Origin: an uncultured Clostridia bacterium | Lineage (GTDB): Bacteria > Bacillota > Clostridia > Peptostreptococcales > Anaerovoracaceae | Length of the DNA: 64,000 nucleotides | NCBI GenBank assembly: GCA_934255135.1 | Contig: CAKQMV010000007.1 | Coordinates: 31,151-95,150, forward strand | Reading direction: 5' to 3' | Shown here: one piece after another, positions 9,717 to 18,028 of the stretch | Layout: each line of letters starts with the position of its first letter | Position numbering within the stretch: the stretch's first letter is position 1 | The notes under the pieces: generated by a model | Told to the model about the DNA's origin: nothing | Databases searched by the model: none | Seen by the model: the letters and a program-made list of their open reading frames with translations, nothing else | Position numbers and translations under genes: made by a program

Positions 9717-10700
9717 CTATTCAGCCACAACGCCAACAGTCTCCATATCCTCAGCCACTGCATCGCCAGCCTCACAAGCAACTTCAGCCGCTACAGAGTC
9801 ACCTGACGATGTCACGATTCCAGTAAGTGAGCTTGCAAGTCCTGCAATGCCCTGAATCTCTGATGGAATGATAATCTTAGTAGCCTTACCGTCAGCTGCC
9901 TTCTCAAATGCCTCAAGGCTCTTGATTGTGAGAACCTCCTTAGTTGCACCAGCCTCTGCAATCATTCTGATACCATCAGCAGTAGCCTTCTGGATCTTAA
10001 GAATAGCTTCAGCCTGACCTTCAGCCTCGCGGATTGCCTTCTCCTTCGCAGCCTCAGCCTCAAGAATTACAGCCTCCTTATTACCCTCAGCGATAAGAAC
10101 TGCCGACTTCTTCTCACCCTCAGCCTTAAGGATTACCTCTCTTCTTTCTCTCTCAGCTCTCATCTGCTTCTCCATAGCCATCTGAATGTCTCTTGGAGGA
10201 TTGATGTTCTTAACCTCTACACGGTTGATCTTGATACCCCATGCATCAGTTGCCTCATCGAGAACAAGTGTAATCTTGGAATTGATGTGCTCACGGCTTG
10301 TGAGAGTTCCATCGAGCTCAAGCTCACCGATGATATTACGGAGAGTTGTCGCACTCAGATTCTCGATAGCTGCAATAGGATTCTCAACACCATATGCAAA
10401 GAGCTTAGGATCTGTAATCTGGAAATATACAACAGTATCAATCTCAATAGTTACATTATCCTTGGTGATCACAGGCTGTGGTGGGAAGTCGATTACATGC
10501 TCCTTAAGAGATACCTTCTTCGCAACCTTGTCAATCAGCGGAATCTTGAAGTGCAGACCAGTCTGCCAAGTCTGCTGGTACTTACCGAGTCTCTCAATTA
10601 CAAAAGCATTAGCCTGCGGTACGATTCTGATATTGCTTGCAAGAAGCGCAACTATAACCAGAAGTACAATTAGAATTAGAACCAGTTTCACAATAGCCAT
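9717..10700 (-). CDS. SPFH/Band-7 domain membrane protein (paraslipin/QmcA type)
   Basis: 327 residues. An N-terminal membrane segment (about 4-24) is followed by the SPFH domain starting at NIRIVPQANAFVIERLGKY, with family-typical GLHFKIPLIDKV, a long Glu/Ala/Lys-rich coiled coil (about 190-245), and a C-terminal tail. Such proteins form membrane-associated oligomers and organise lipid microdomains. AAGGAGG precedes the start by 7 bases. It is the last gene of a three-gene operon with an NfeD-like partner, the usual pairing for this family. The tail is acidic and Ala/Val-rich, with no clear conserved motif. Confidence 0.92.
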   Translation of the reverse strand: MAIVKLVLILIVLLVIVALLASNIRIVPQANAFVIERLGKYQQTWQTGLHFKIPLIDKVAKKVSLKEHVIDFPPQPVITKDNVTIEIDTVVYFQITDPKLFAYGVENPIAAIENLSATTLRNIIGELELDGTLTSREHINSKITLVLDEATDAWGIKINRVEVKNINPPRDIQMAMEKQMRAERERREVILKAEGEKKSAVLIAEGNKEAVILEAEAAKEKAIREAEGQAEAILKIQKATADGIRMIAEAGATKEVLTIKSLEAFEKAADGKATKIIIPSEIQGIAGLASSLTGIVTSSGDSVAAEVACEAGDAVAEDMETVGVVAE

Positions 10701-10740
10701 AAGCTACCTCCTTTATAAATAATCTCCAGATCTAAACCGT

Positions 10741-11190
10741 TTACTCAGCCTCAACATAAGCCGTTACACCTTTAATATCTTTAATCACGACGATATCGTC
10801 CTTCTTAAATTCACTCTCATCGTCAGCGCATGCCGCCGTCCAAAACTTTCCTTCAGCCACGATACGTCCCGCACGCTCAGGGGATATCGGCTCAATGACA
10901 GTTCCCTTCACACCGACAAGCGAATTCACATTCGTCTTCTCAACATCCATATTGAACCGCTTCTTAACAATTGGACATGTCACAAAGAGCAGCACGCATG
11001 ACACAATCACAAAGACAGCAATCTGTGCCACAGTCGGGATACCAAAAATCGAGAGTATTGCGGCTACGAATGCTCCGCCGGCAAACCATATGCAGGTCAG
11101 TCCTAGTGTCATCGCCTCGACGATTGCAAGACCAACTGCAATCATTAGCCATATAAAGGTCGGTGATGTAATAATTGCATTAATATCCAT
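10741..11190 (-). CDS. NfeD-like membrane protein
   Basis: 149 residues starting at MDINAI. The ribosome binding site GGGAGG is inside the last codons of the upstream gene, whose stop is one base before this ATG. Residues 5-80 hold about three membrane segments, and the C-terminal 65 residues (from LVGVKGTV) form the small beta-barrel OB-type domain of NfeD proteins. NfeD proteins work with SPFH proteins in membrane organisation, which fits the neighbour 40 bases downstream. The longer frame start at 11223 would run into the upstream gene and has no better signal. Confidence 0.9.
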   Translation of the reverse strand: MDINAIITSPTFIWLMIAVGLAIVEAMTLGLTCIWFAGGAFVAAILSIFGIPTVAQIAVFVIVSCVLLFVTCPIVKKRFNMDVEKTNVNSLVGVKGTVIEPISPERAGRIVAEGKFWTAACADDESEFKKDDIVVIKDIKGVTAYVEAE

Positions 11191-11191
11191 C

Positions 11192-12394
11192 TTATCTACC
11201 TCCCTTGCGCCTACGCTTCTCAAGCATCTCTTCCATCTGCTGCTTAGTCAGCATTCCGGATCTTACCAGAGTCTTAAGATTCTCCTCATAGTTTCCAGCG
11301 ATTGAATGATACTCCTCCTTCTCCGCTGCCATAAGGCTGTCACGCTTAGACTCACCCGCTTTCACATGCTCAGGCTTGCTGTCTCTAAAGAGCCTGCTCT
11401 TAGGCTTATCTGCAGGCTTATCATCACCTGCAAAACAATCCTTATGCTCTTCGAGTATCACGCCCTCGGCCTTGTATGGAGCTTGTTTCTGCTGTTTCTG
11501 CTGTTTCTGCTGCTTATTATCCTTGTCATCATCACTGCCATCCTCACTGTCATCCTCATCGTCAAGCAGCCAGCTCAGCCCCTTAAGAGTAGAAGACTTA
11601 GAGTCCTTTACCTTCCTGAGTTTATTCTTATCACCGCCCCTGGTGAGTATCGGCATGGCAAAAGCTACAAGCATACCTATAAACGCTACGATCAGGCTAA
11701 TATTAGAAACACCGTCATCCTCGAAATCGTCGTCATAATCCTCAATGTCGAATTCATTCATTGAAAGATCACTCAGCAGAGACGTTGCATCAATCGATTC
11801 TACAACCTGATCCATCATCTTATGGTCAGACTTATCCATAATTGAAAGCGTCTTGCTGTACGTGGCAATCATAGAAATGTCGTCATAGCAGGTCCAGTAA
11901 AGCTCCTCAGGCTCATCCTCAGTCTTAACCTCAACCTTAGTGAAATACATGTTGCCATTGATGACCTTATCAATCTCAACATCCTTTACCTTGCTTCTGT
12001 CAGTATCCTCAAAAAACTGTTTAATCTCAGAAGCTCCGAACGCATCAAACGCATTCCTTATATCTGCCTCAGAATCTATCTCATACGTATCTCTATTCTC
12101 ATTCTCATGATCCTGTCGTACATAGAACATGATAGTCTCGCCATCATCACTTGAGGTGAACGCAATCTCGCTAAAACCATCCTTGTCAAGGAGCTCCTGC
12201 ATCTCATCATTAGAGGTTGGATACTCAAAAATATCCATGTAATCAGGAAGCGTCACATTAAAGTTTCCGTTGAAGATGCCCCATTCCGCAGTGTCCGCCC
12301 ATGCACATATAGACGCAGACACCACAAGCACTGCAGCAACCGATGCAGCCACAGCCCGTCCGATTATTCCTTTAAACCTTACACCTTTAATCAT
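11192..12394 (-). CDS. Secreted/membrane-anchored protein with acidic linker and SHOCT-like tail
   Basis: 400 residues. A signal peptide (about 8-33, ending SICAWA) leads to an extracytoplasmic domain of about 190 residues, one membrane segment near 232-252 (ISLIVAFIGMLVAFAMPIL), an acidic Asp/Glu-rich stretch, a QQKQQKQQKQ run, and a C-terminal NLKTLVRSGMLTKQQMEEML segment that resembles a SHOCT domain. The extracytoplasmic part is not recognised. It is the first gene of the NfeD/SPFH operon, so a role at the same membrane domain is plausible. The start is preceded by AAAGGTG. Confidence 0.8.
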   Translation of the reverse strand: MIKGVRFKGIIGRAVAASVAAVLVVSASICAWADTAEWGIFNGNFNVTLPDYMDIFEYPTSNDEMQELLDKDGFSEIAFTSSDDGETIMFYVRQDHENENRDTYEIDSEADIRNAFDAFGASEIKQFFEDTDRSKVKDVEIDKVINGNMYFTKVEVKTEDEPEELYWTCYDDISMIATYSKTLSIMDKSDHKMMDQVVESIDATSLLSDLSMNEFDIEDYDDDFEDDGVSNISLIVAFIGMLVAFAMPILTRGGDKNKLRKVKDSKSSTLKGLSWLLDDEDDSEDGSDDDKDNKQQKQQKQQKQAPYKAEGVILEEHKDCFAGDDKPADKPKSRLFRDSKPEHVKAGESKRDSLMAAEKEEYHSIAGNYEENLKTLVRSGMLTKQQMEEMLEKRRRKGGR

Positions 12395-12436
12395 CTAGTA
12401 CACCTTTAAACACACCCGTATTCCCGATATCTTGTG

Positions 12437-12445
12437 CAGAGTATA
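12437..12445 (-). promoter_or_regulatory. Extended -10 promoter of the NfeD/SPFH operon
   Basis: On the minus strand TGGTATACT gives an extended -10 about 45 bases before the ATG of the first operon gene. No good -35 is visible. Confidence 0.5.
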
Positions 12446-12486
12446 CCACAAAACATGTTAAATTACTGTGAAGTTTGCGCACACAA

Positions 12487-12512
12487 AAAGCGCTTCCAAA
12501 TGGAAACGCTTT
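12487..12512 (-). terminator. Intrinsic terminator after selenoprotein-like gene
   Basis: AAAGCGCTTCC pairs with GGAAACGCTTT (one mismatch). On the minus strand it is followed by TTTTT. It lies 17 bases after the stop codon of the gene at 12529. Confidence 0.8.
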
Positions 12513-12528
12513 CGTGTATTTAATTAAA

Positions 12529-13185
12529 TTATAGACTGTCAAGATACTCCTTAAAATCCTCCGAAGCAACCTTCCCAAGCATCCGCCATGCCGCCTCATT
12601 TCGGTAAATCACTGGCAAAATTCCCGTCTTCAAAAGTTGCTCTGTCCAGGCGTCTCCCTCACGCCACATGTTCTCGACAAAACCCAGAAAATCCGCGGAA
12701 GCTCGTCTCGCCTTCGAGCCCTTTTGGTCGTCAGCACATCTTTCAATCCGCGTGCAAAATTCCCGGCTCATCGCCCCGAAATACTCCGCGTAGCTCTCGC
12801 CGTCTGCTCTCGGAACATCGTAAAACTCCCGAGCCAGCGCCACAAATTCTTCTCGCTCCATGGTGCCCGGTCCCTTTCGCTTCGCCACATACGGTCTCAC
12901 CCCCTCTACGCGGAAGGCCTCAAGCCACGGCTTTCGTTCATACATGATGCGAATAACCTCGTCTGCATCTACGCCCTCAGACGGGTAGTAGACCTTGCCA
13001 ATCTCACTTGGCTCCACCAGGTATCCCTTGCCTCGCATCGCGTCTTCGCTCTCGTCAGTAAAACTTACCGACACCTCCAGCTTCGGAGGCGCACATCAGC
13101 TCGTGAACCTGATGACATTCAGAACGAAATCCGACTGACCCTGCCGCCTAGCATATTCAATTGCCTCGTTGTTAAGTTCGATCAT
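12529..13185 (-). CDS. Probable selenoprotein of the CC/Se-motif type with in-frame UGA, C-terminally extended
   Basis: From ATG 13185 the frame runs MIELNNEAIEYARR..., meets TGA as codon 30 (13096-13098), and continues in the same frame for 188 more codons to the stop at 12529. The context is Ser-UGA-Cys-Ala-Pro-Pro, so UGA stands directly before a Cys, as in the CC/Se motif (seleno)protein family, where the first Cys may be selenocysteine. The following VYYPSEG segment suits that small HesB/IscA-like domain; about 120 further residues are not recognised. A GC hairpin lies just after UGA. The start is 6 bases after the previous gene's stop and the binding site is weak. The alternative is a pseudogene with one nonsense mutation; a restart at GTG 13074 is poorly placed. 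Confidence 0.62.
13071..13092 (-). promoter_or_regulatory. Candidate bacterial SECIS hairpin
   Basis: Three bases after the UGA, GCGCCTCC pairs with GGAGGTGT (two G-U pairs) around a 6-base loop that begins with G, as expected of bacterial SECIS loops. The loop starts 12 bases after UGA, which is shorter than the usual spacing, so this is only suggestive. Confidence 0.35.
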
Positions 13186-13191
13186 AATTCT

Positions 13192-14811
13192 CTATGCACA
13201 TCCGCAGTCTTCTCTATCTTTTACAAAGTTATATACGAAATTAAGTTCTGACGACTCGCCCTTTGAATTCTTATAACATCTGATATACTGTCCGTCGAAG
13301 TCAGCATATGGATATGCAAAACAAGCCAGTGTACCATCTTCATTAATTACATCATCTTTAGTTGCTGAAGCTGATTGCTGTGGTGAAAGCTTAATATCCG
13401 CTCCTGTTGTCAGATAGTACCATGTTGCACTTGAAGTGCCCCAGCATCTTTTAGAACTTGCATCTACATCAACCCATCCGTATCCTGGTAGGTTAAACTG
13501 AGCCTTGCAGCTCTGAAGTTCCTTGTTTCCTAGCTTGTCTTCATCAACAGGGTTATCTGCATCTTCAGGTAGAAGCAGATCCATCTTAAGACCATAAATG
13601 CACCTTGCAGGAATTCCTTCAGCTCTGCACATTGCTACAAATACGGCATTAGCATCTGTACTTCCGTAAGACTTCTCATCTGTATGCTTAAGGATATACT
13701 CAACGTCTCCTGATCCGATTGAATGATTCTTATCATCAATTGATACATTCTTGCAAACCCATTCATAAATAGCCTTAGCTCTGCCGTATACAGTCTTAGT
13801 ATTAGTAGAATTAACTACTTTATCTGCAGTCTCCTTAACAACTCCACTTGTCAAAGTGCCTGTGCGCTTAGTTTCCTTCAGATACTCAGCCATTTCAGCA
13901 TTATCTACAGTTCCCTGTTCCCTGCTTTCTATATCATCTGGAAGAACTGATTCCAACCTGATAACGTGATATGAAACTGATACCTTTCTGTCCGCAGGAT
14001 CTGTATTCACATCCCACTTAACATAAACACATTTGTTTCCAGCAGAATCATTTGTTAGCTTGATTTCTGCTGCCTTTGGTGCACTGTATACCAGAAGTGA
14101 CGAAGGAACTATCTGTTTATCATCGGTGCTTGGAACAGGTATCCACACCTTTGCTTCCTTACCTTTAGGATACTTACTTTCATCAGAAAGGTCTGCAGTA
14201 ACCTTTACGGAACCCATCAATGAATTTACAACAGTTATTTCAACGCTCGATTTCTTAGTCTTGTCAAACTTTGACTTAGCAGTGATTATTACTTTTCCTG
14301 CACTTACACCAGTTACAGTACCATTATTGTTTACTGTAGCAACGTTCTCATCACTTGATGAGAATATTACAGCTTTGCTTGCATTAGAAGGTGTAACAGA
14401 ATCCACATAAACAAGACATGTATTTCTAACACCAACTATATCCTTTTCTTTGACAAGGGTGATTTTCTTAGGAGCTTTGCCTATTTCAACCTTAGTCTTT
14501 ACAGTATTCTTACCAGACATTGCCTTAACATAGACTGTTCCACTCTTAAGCCCCTTAAAAGTAATTGCCTTTGATGACTTTGATACAATCTTAATATTGC
14601 CTTTATTATTCGAAAGTGACCATTTAACATTCTTGTTGGACTTAAGTGTAGCTTTGCTTCCAACAGCCATTGCCTTGCTTGCTGGAGTAACCTTTAATCT
14701 TGTCGCAGCCGATACAGTTTCAGTTCCTGCACCGTAAACAGCACACAGTGTAAAAACAGTTACCAGAAGAATAGTCAGCATTCGTGTTCTATAAGATGTC
14801 TGATGCTGCAT
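13192..14811 (-). CDS. Secreted Big_2-like protein with catalytically dead transglutaminase fold
   Basis: 539 residues. A signal peptide (about 12-35) is followed by two Ig-like Big_2 domains (about 36-110 and 115-195, the second with SSSDENVATVNNNGTVTGVS), a beta-rich domain, and a transglutaminase-like domain (about 340-480). In the latter, the line ending FVAMCRAEGIPARC aligns with the family's active-site helix, but the nucleophile Cys position reads Ser (YGSTDAN), and the usual His before GYGWVDVD also reads Ser (SCKAQF). Asp of VDVD remains. So it probably binds rather than cleaves or crosslinks. The gene is immediately upstream of the selenoprotein-like gene. Confidence 0.8.
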   Translation of the reverse strand: MQHQTSYRTRMLTILLVTVFTLCAVYGAGTETVSAATRLKVTPASKAMAVGSKATLKSNKNVKWSLSNNKGNIKIVSKSSKAITFKGLKSGTVYVKAMSGKNTVKTKVEIGKAPKKITLVKEKDIVGVRNTCLVYVDSVTPSNASKAVIFSSSDENVATVNNNGTVTGVSAGKVIITAKSKFDKTKKSSVEITVVNSLMGSVKVTADLSDESKYPKGKEAKVWIPVPSTDDKQIVPSSLLVYSAPKAAEIKLTNDSAGNKCVYVKWDVNTDPADRKVSVSYHVIRLESVLPDDIESREQGTVDNAEMAEYLKETKRTGTLTSGVVKETADKVVNSTNTKTVYGRAKAIYEWVCKNVSIDDKNHSIGSGDVEYILKHTDEKSYGSTDANAVFVAMCRAEGIPARCIYGLKMDLLLPEDADNPVDEDKLGNKELQSCKAQFNLPGYGWVDVDASSKRCWGTSSATWYYLTTGADIKLSPQQSASATKDDVINEDGTLACFAYPYADFDGQYIRCYKNSKGESSELNFVYNFVKDREDCGCA

Positions 14812-14844
14812 TTCTTACCTCCATCTTGATAATATGTAAATAAA

Positions 14845-14870
14845 TAGGGAGTTGAATATTCAACTCCCTA
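14845..14870. terminator. 26-base perfect palindrome between rhodanese and transglutaminase-like genes
   Basis: TAGGGAGTTGAAT and its exact complement form a 13-bp dyad with no loop bases. On the minus strand it is followed by TTTATTTACA, so it may end the rhodanese transcript, but without a real T-run an operator for the downstream gene is also possible. Confidence 0.5.
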
Positions 14871-14925
14871 TAATTATACCTTCTATGTTTTGTGAAAGCA
14901 TCTAAGAATTATTAATCCCTAGAAA

Positions 14926-15624
14926 TTACTTTGCAAGACCTTCAACTTCGTTTCCAGCCTGTGCCCAAGCAAAGATTCCGCCCATGTAACGATATACATT
15001 CTTGTATCCGTTCTTAACAAGGAGATCTGCTCCGATGTGTGAACGTGCGCAACCAACGAATCCGCAGTATACAACTACAGGCGCATTCTTATCAGGGCTT
15101 GTAACCTTCTTCTGGTAAACAACCTTGCCGTTAACTTTCTTAGTTCTTCTCTCAGCCTTAGGTAGCTTGTTATAAGCAGCCTTTGTAACCTTCTTCCAAG
15201 TTGTCTTCTGTGGAACAGCTTCGCCTACCTTCTTAAGGAATGCTTCCTGCTGTCCATCCTGCCACTTGTAAGCTGCATCGCCTGTACCTGAACCAGTTAC
15301 AGCATTGATAGCTCCAGGAACGTGTCCGTTTGCCTTCTTACCAGCAGCAGCTGCTGCTACAGAATCAAATGACCATGCTGGCATTGTGTCGACAATTACA
15401 AGATCCTTGTTGTTCTTCTTCATTTCCTTAAGGCCGTCTGTATCAACTACCTTGTACTTACCGTTCTGAAGATCCTTTACCCAAGTCATTACAACCTTCT
15501 CAGCGTCCTGCTCAGGAATCGCCTGATCGCCGATCTCAAATGTGTTAGCAAATACGCTACCTACTGATCCAAGGCAAAGTGCAAGTGAAAGCACTAGTGC
15601 TACTGCAGCATTCTTCTTTCTCAT
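14926..15624 (-). CDS. Secreted rhodanese-like sulfurtransferase
   Basis: 232 residues. Signal peptide at 1-26 (ends SVFA). The rhodanese domain covers about 55-230: LVIVDTMPAW, GHVPGAINA and the active-site loop VVYCGFVGCARSH near residue 190, with the catalytic Cys followed by a second Cys. A Lys/Thr-rich insert (about 135-175) separates the two halves. Rhodaneses carry sulfur as a cysteine persulfide; an exported one fits the other extracytoplasmic thiol proteins in this window. AGGAG-like sequence precedes the ATG. The next gene upstream (CPLC protein) is about 160 bases away. Confidence 0.88.
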   Translation of the reverse strand: MRKKNAAVALVLSLALCLGSVGSVFANTFEIGDQAIPEQDAEKVVMTWVKDLQNGKYKVVDTDGLKEMKKNNKDLVIVDTMPAWSFDSVAAAAAGKKANGHVPGAINAVTGSGTGDAAYKWQDGQQEAFLKKVGEAVPQKTTWKKVTKAAYNKLPKAERRTKKVNGKVVYQKKVTSPDKNAPVVVYCGFVGCARSHIGADLLVKNGYKNVYRYMGGIFAWAQAGNEVEGLAK

Positions 15625-15785
15625 AACATTACTCCTTTAAATAATACATTTTAAGTTATAGCTTTAACAGCTATCTTTACTTTAGCACCCTAATGTAAAG
15701 TATTCAACACGATGTGCTTCAGTGTAGCTTTTTGCAATAGTCAAATATTTGTTAATAAATATTTTCTATGAACATTTAATGTATT

Positions 15786-16691
15786 TTACTTTACTTTAAT
15801 AGTTACTGTTCTTACAGCACCTGTTCCAGCATTATAATTATCAACTGCTGCAGCAGACACCTTGATTTTAATCTTGTAAGTGCCCTTAGCAGCACCCTTC
15901 TTTACAGTAACCTTTCCTGTTGCACTATTCAGTTTAAGGCACTTAGCTCCACTGACCTTCTTAAAACTCTTCGCACCCTTTGCACCAAAAACCTTCAGGG
16001 TAAATGTCTTCGCACTCTTCTTAAGTGCAGAAGCCTTATAAGTAACAGTCTTAGTTGTAACTACAGGCTTCTGTGGGTTTCCCTTAAGATCCATTCCGAA
16101 TCCCTCAGCCCACTTGTAAATCTCAGTGTAATTAAAAGTATAACCCTTAATTACATTATCCTCTGAAATGTAGATAATTGCAGGCTTTACAGGTCTCTCT
16201 TCTGGATCCTTTGTATAACCACATGCCCTTAGGTACTTCCAGCACACATCAACAGAGGCATAACACTTTGCTGAGCTTGTAATACCGCATGAATTATAAA
16301 ACTTCTTAGCATCTGCTTTGCTTATGTCAGTCATGCTTGACTCTGCCATAACAAAGTCCACCTTGTCAGTATTAACACCAGTAGCAATCAGATCCTCTTC
16401 AACAGCCTTGCAAAGTGGACATGTTGTATTGAAAAAGAATAGAATCTTAGGCTTGCCCTTGGCAAGTGTTGAGACATTAGAACCGTTAATGTCCTTCAGC
16501 TTATACTCAGTATTCTTGACATCAACATAATTCATCTCTGTAGGTTTATACTTCTTAGTTGTACTAGCATCCTCAGCAGAAACTGGTTTTGCACACACTA
16601 CAAAAACAAGCCCCACTAATAACATAATCAGTGCAAGACTTGCATATCTCTTTCTGCTTTCAGACACAAAAGCTCTTATGCCGGTAGTCAT
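15786..16691 (-). CDS. Secreted thioredoxin-like protein (CPLC) with C-terminal cadherin/Big-like repeat
   Basis: 301 residues. A membrane-targeting signal lies at about 17-38. A thioredoxin-like domain (about 60-205) carries FFFNTTCPLCKAVEEDL with the redox motif CPLC near 91-94; further Cys residues (SCGI, KCY, VCWKYLRACG) lie in the insert. The last 85 residues (from TVTYKASALKKSAKTF) are a Lys/Ala-rich beta repeat typical of Clostridia surface proteins. It is probably an exported thiol oxidoreductase or a receptor-like protein. AAAGG precedes the start. The upstream spacer contains word arrays. Confidence 0.75.
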   Translation of the reverse strand: MTTGIRAFVSESRKRYASLALIMLLVGLVFVVCAKPVSAEDASTTKKYKPTEMNYVDVKNTEYKLKDINGSNVSTLAKGKPKILFFFNTTCPLCKAVEEDLIATGVNTDKVDFVMAESSMTDISKADAKKFYNSCGITSSAKCYASVDVCWKYLRACGYTKDPEERPVKPAIIYISEDNVIKGYTFNYTEIYKWAEGFGMDLKGNPQKPVVTTKTVTYKASALKKSAKTFTLKVFGAKGAKSFKKVSGAKCLKLNSATGKVTVKKGAAKGTYKIKIKVSAAAVDNYNAGTGAVRTVTIKVK

Positions 16692-16904
16692 ATCGATTTA
16701 CCTTTCCTTTCTCAATTAAGCCGCCGGAATATATTGTATACATATAAGTTACACCTTTCTAAGTGTCTTTTGGGAATAAAAGACAAAATTCATTATCGAA
16801 AAATTTTATACTTGTCAATTTGTGTTTGCTGTTTATATCTGTTGTTTAAAGAGTTCAGGTTACAGGCTATTGGCTGCTGGCTTCTGGCTTCTGGCTGCTG
16901 CGGA

Positions 16905-16986
16905 TGGGTAGAAAGTTTTCTTGTTTACTTGCTGCTTTCTACCCGTAGGTAGAAACATAGCTGGTTTCTGATTAGTTTTCTACCCG
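16905..16986. repeat. Word array C: GGTAGAAA / TTTCTACC
   Basis: Four copies of the word GGGTAGAAA or its complement in alternating orientation within 80 bases (GGGTAGAAAG, TTTCTACCCG, GGTAGAAAC, TTTCTACCCGG). It follows a CTGGCTTCTGGCTTCTGG stretch and passes directly into array B1. Bases 16692-16904 are AT-rich with nothing recognisable. Confidence 0.7.
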
Positions 16987-16994
16987 GCTATTAG

Positions 16995-17425
16995 AAGTCG
17001 GCAGACGATTCTATATATTTCAGGAGCGTCTGCCGAAATGCAGACGCTCGCACGGTTTTGATATAAACGTCTGCTGAAGTGCTGACGTTTAGCTGGTTTT
17101 CTAATAATCATCTGCTGAGTATTTATAAGTCAGGATCTGCCAGCGGCAGATGATTTAAACATTTATCTGTCAGTATATGCAAATTCGGGCAGAATTTGCA
17201 TACGCTTGAATCAATATCTTCATATCGTCTGCACATTATGACCGAAGCGGGATGTGAGTGCGGCAGACGCAATTTTATTTTGGCCGCAAATGTCTGCACT
17301 TTGGCAGACGATTTTAAAAAATTGTGGAATGTCTGCTTCAGGACTTGAGTGGTTGCTGAGGAAATTCTGTATTCTGGCAGACGACCTGAAATTATGATGA
17401 AAACATCTGCCGTGGAAGCATGCGG
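16995..17425. repeat. Word array B, copy 1: CGTCTGC / GCAGACG
   Basis: About a dozen copies of CGTCTGC or its complement (some as CATCTGC/GCAGATG) in both orientations across 430 non-coding bases. Several form hairpins; the best is GAGCGTCTGC-CGAAAT-GCAGACGCTC at 17024-17049, 10 bp perfect. Spacing is irregular and the DNA between words is not repeated, so this is not CRISPR. The cupin gene begins 140 bases later. Confidence 0.75.
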
Positions 17426-17562
17426 GAATGCGGTGAATGCTCCAAGGGAAGTGTACAGTTACAAAAAGGTGCGTACTTGTGAGATTTTGGCAGAATGGTA
17501 AACTTCAGTCATAGAACAATACAAACCATACAAACAAATGGCATAAATTCAGGAGGTACATT

Positions 17563-17916
17563 ATGAATAATTTTGCTAAGACTAATATTGGAAATGAAGG
17601 CAGAGCGGAGCTTCACGAGGTACTTGGACTGACTGGCGCTGAGATTAGTATCAACAAGCTTCCGGCTGGTGCAGGTGTGCCTTTTGCACACTCACACAAG
17701 AAAAATGAGGAGATTTACGGTGTAATTTCTGGTGCAGGAAAGGCTGTGATTGATGATGAAGAAATTGCACTTGCTGAAGGTGATTGGCTTAGAATTTCTC
17801 CTGCGGCAAAGCGTCAGTTTTTCGCAGCAGACGATTCTGGCATCACTTTCGTATGCATTCAGACTAAGGAGAATTCTCTTGAGGGGTTCACTGCTGATGA
17901 TGCAGTAGTTTACTAG
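17563..17916 (+). CDS. Cupin-domain protein
   Basis: 117 residues with a single cupin barrel: GAGVPFAHSHKKNEEIYGVISGAG (metal-binding HxHxnE-type motif near 46-52) and a second part with GDWLRISPAAKRQF. Such small cupins bind a metal or small ligand and are often isomerases, sensors or unknown. AGGAGG lies 7 bases before the ATG. It stands alone, between word array B1 and a terminator shared with the convergent lipoprotein gene. The specific function cannot be told from sequence. Confidence 0.85.
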   Translation: MNNFAKTNIGNEGRAELHEVLGLTGAEISINKLPAGAGVPFAHSHKKNEEIYGVISGAGKAVIDDEEIALAEGDWLRISPAAKRQFFAADDSGITFVCIQTKENSLEGFTADDAVVY

Positions 17917-17950
17917 AATCTCTAATTTACCAGATTCGCACAATATAAAA

Positions 17951-17987
17951 GGCTCAAGGAAGGGATCCCACATCCCGACCTTGAGCC
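17951..17987. terminator. Terminator between convergent cupin and lipoprotein genes
   Basis: GGCTCAAGG pairs with CCTTGAGCC, with an inner GGGAT/ATCCC pair. On the minus strand TTTTAT follows, so it serves mainly the lipoprotein gene; the plus-strand side lacks a T-run. Confidence 0.75.
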
Positions 17988-18028
17988 CTACGCCCTATGT
18001 CATATGCCTTAACTCATCAATCAATATC

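Noticed and set aside
13074..13074. GTG 13074 as an independent start of the 181-residue frame
   Set aside because: GGAGG directly abuts the GTG with too little spacing, and the upstream frame is open and coding-like through the TGA to ATG 13185.
16734..16952. 72-residue plus-strand frame as a gene
   Set aside because: No binding site, Cys/Leu-rich low-complexity translation, and it runs into word array C.
16995..17425. CRISPR array
   Set aside because: The repeated word is only 7-10 bases, alternates in orientation, and is irregularly spaced with no constant-length spacers and no cas genes.
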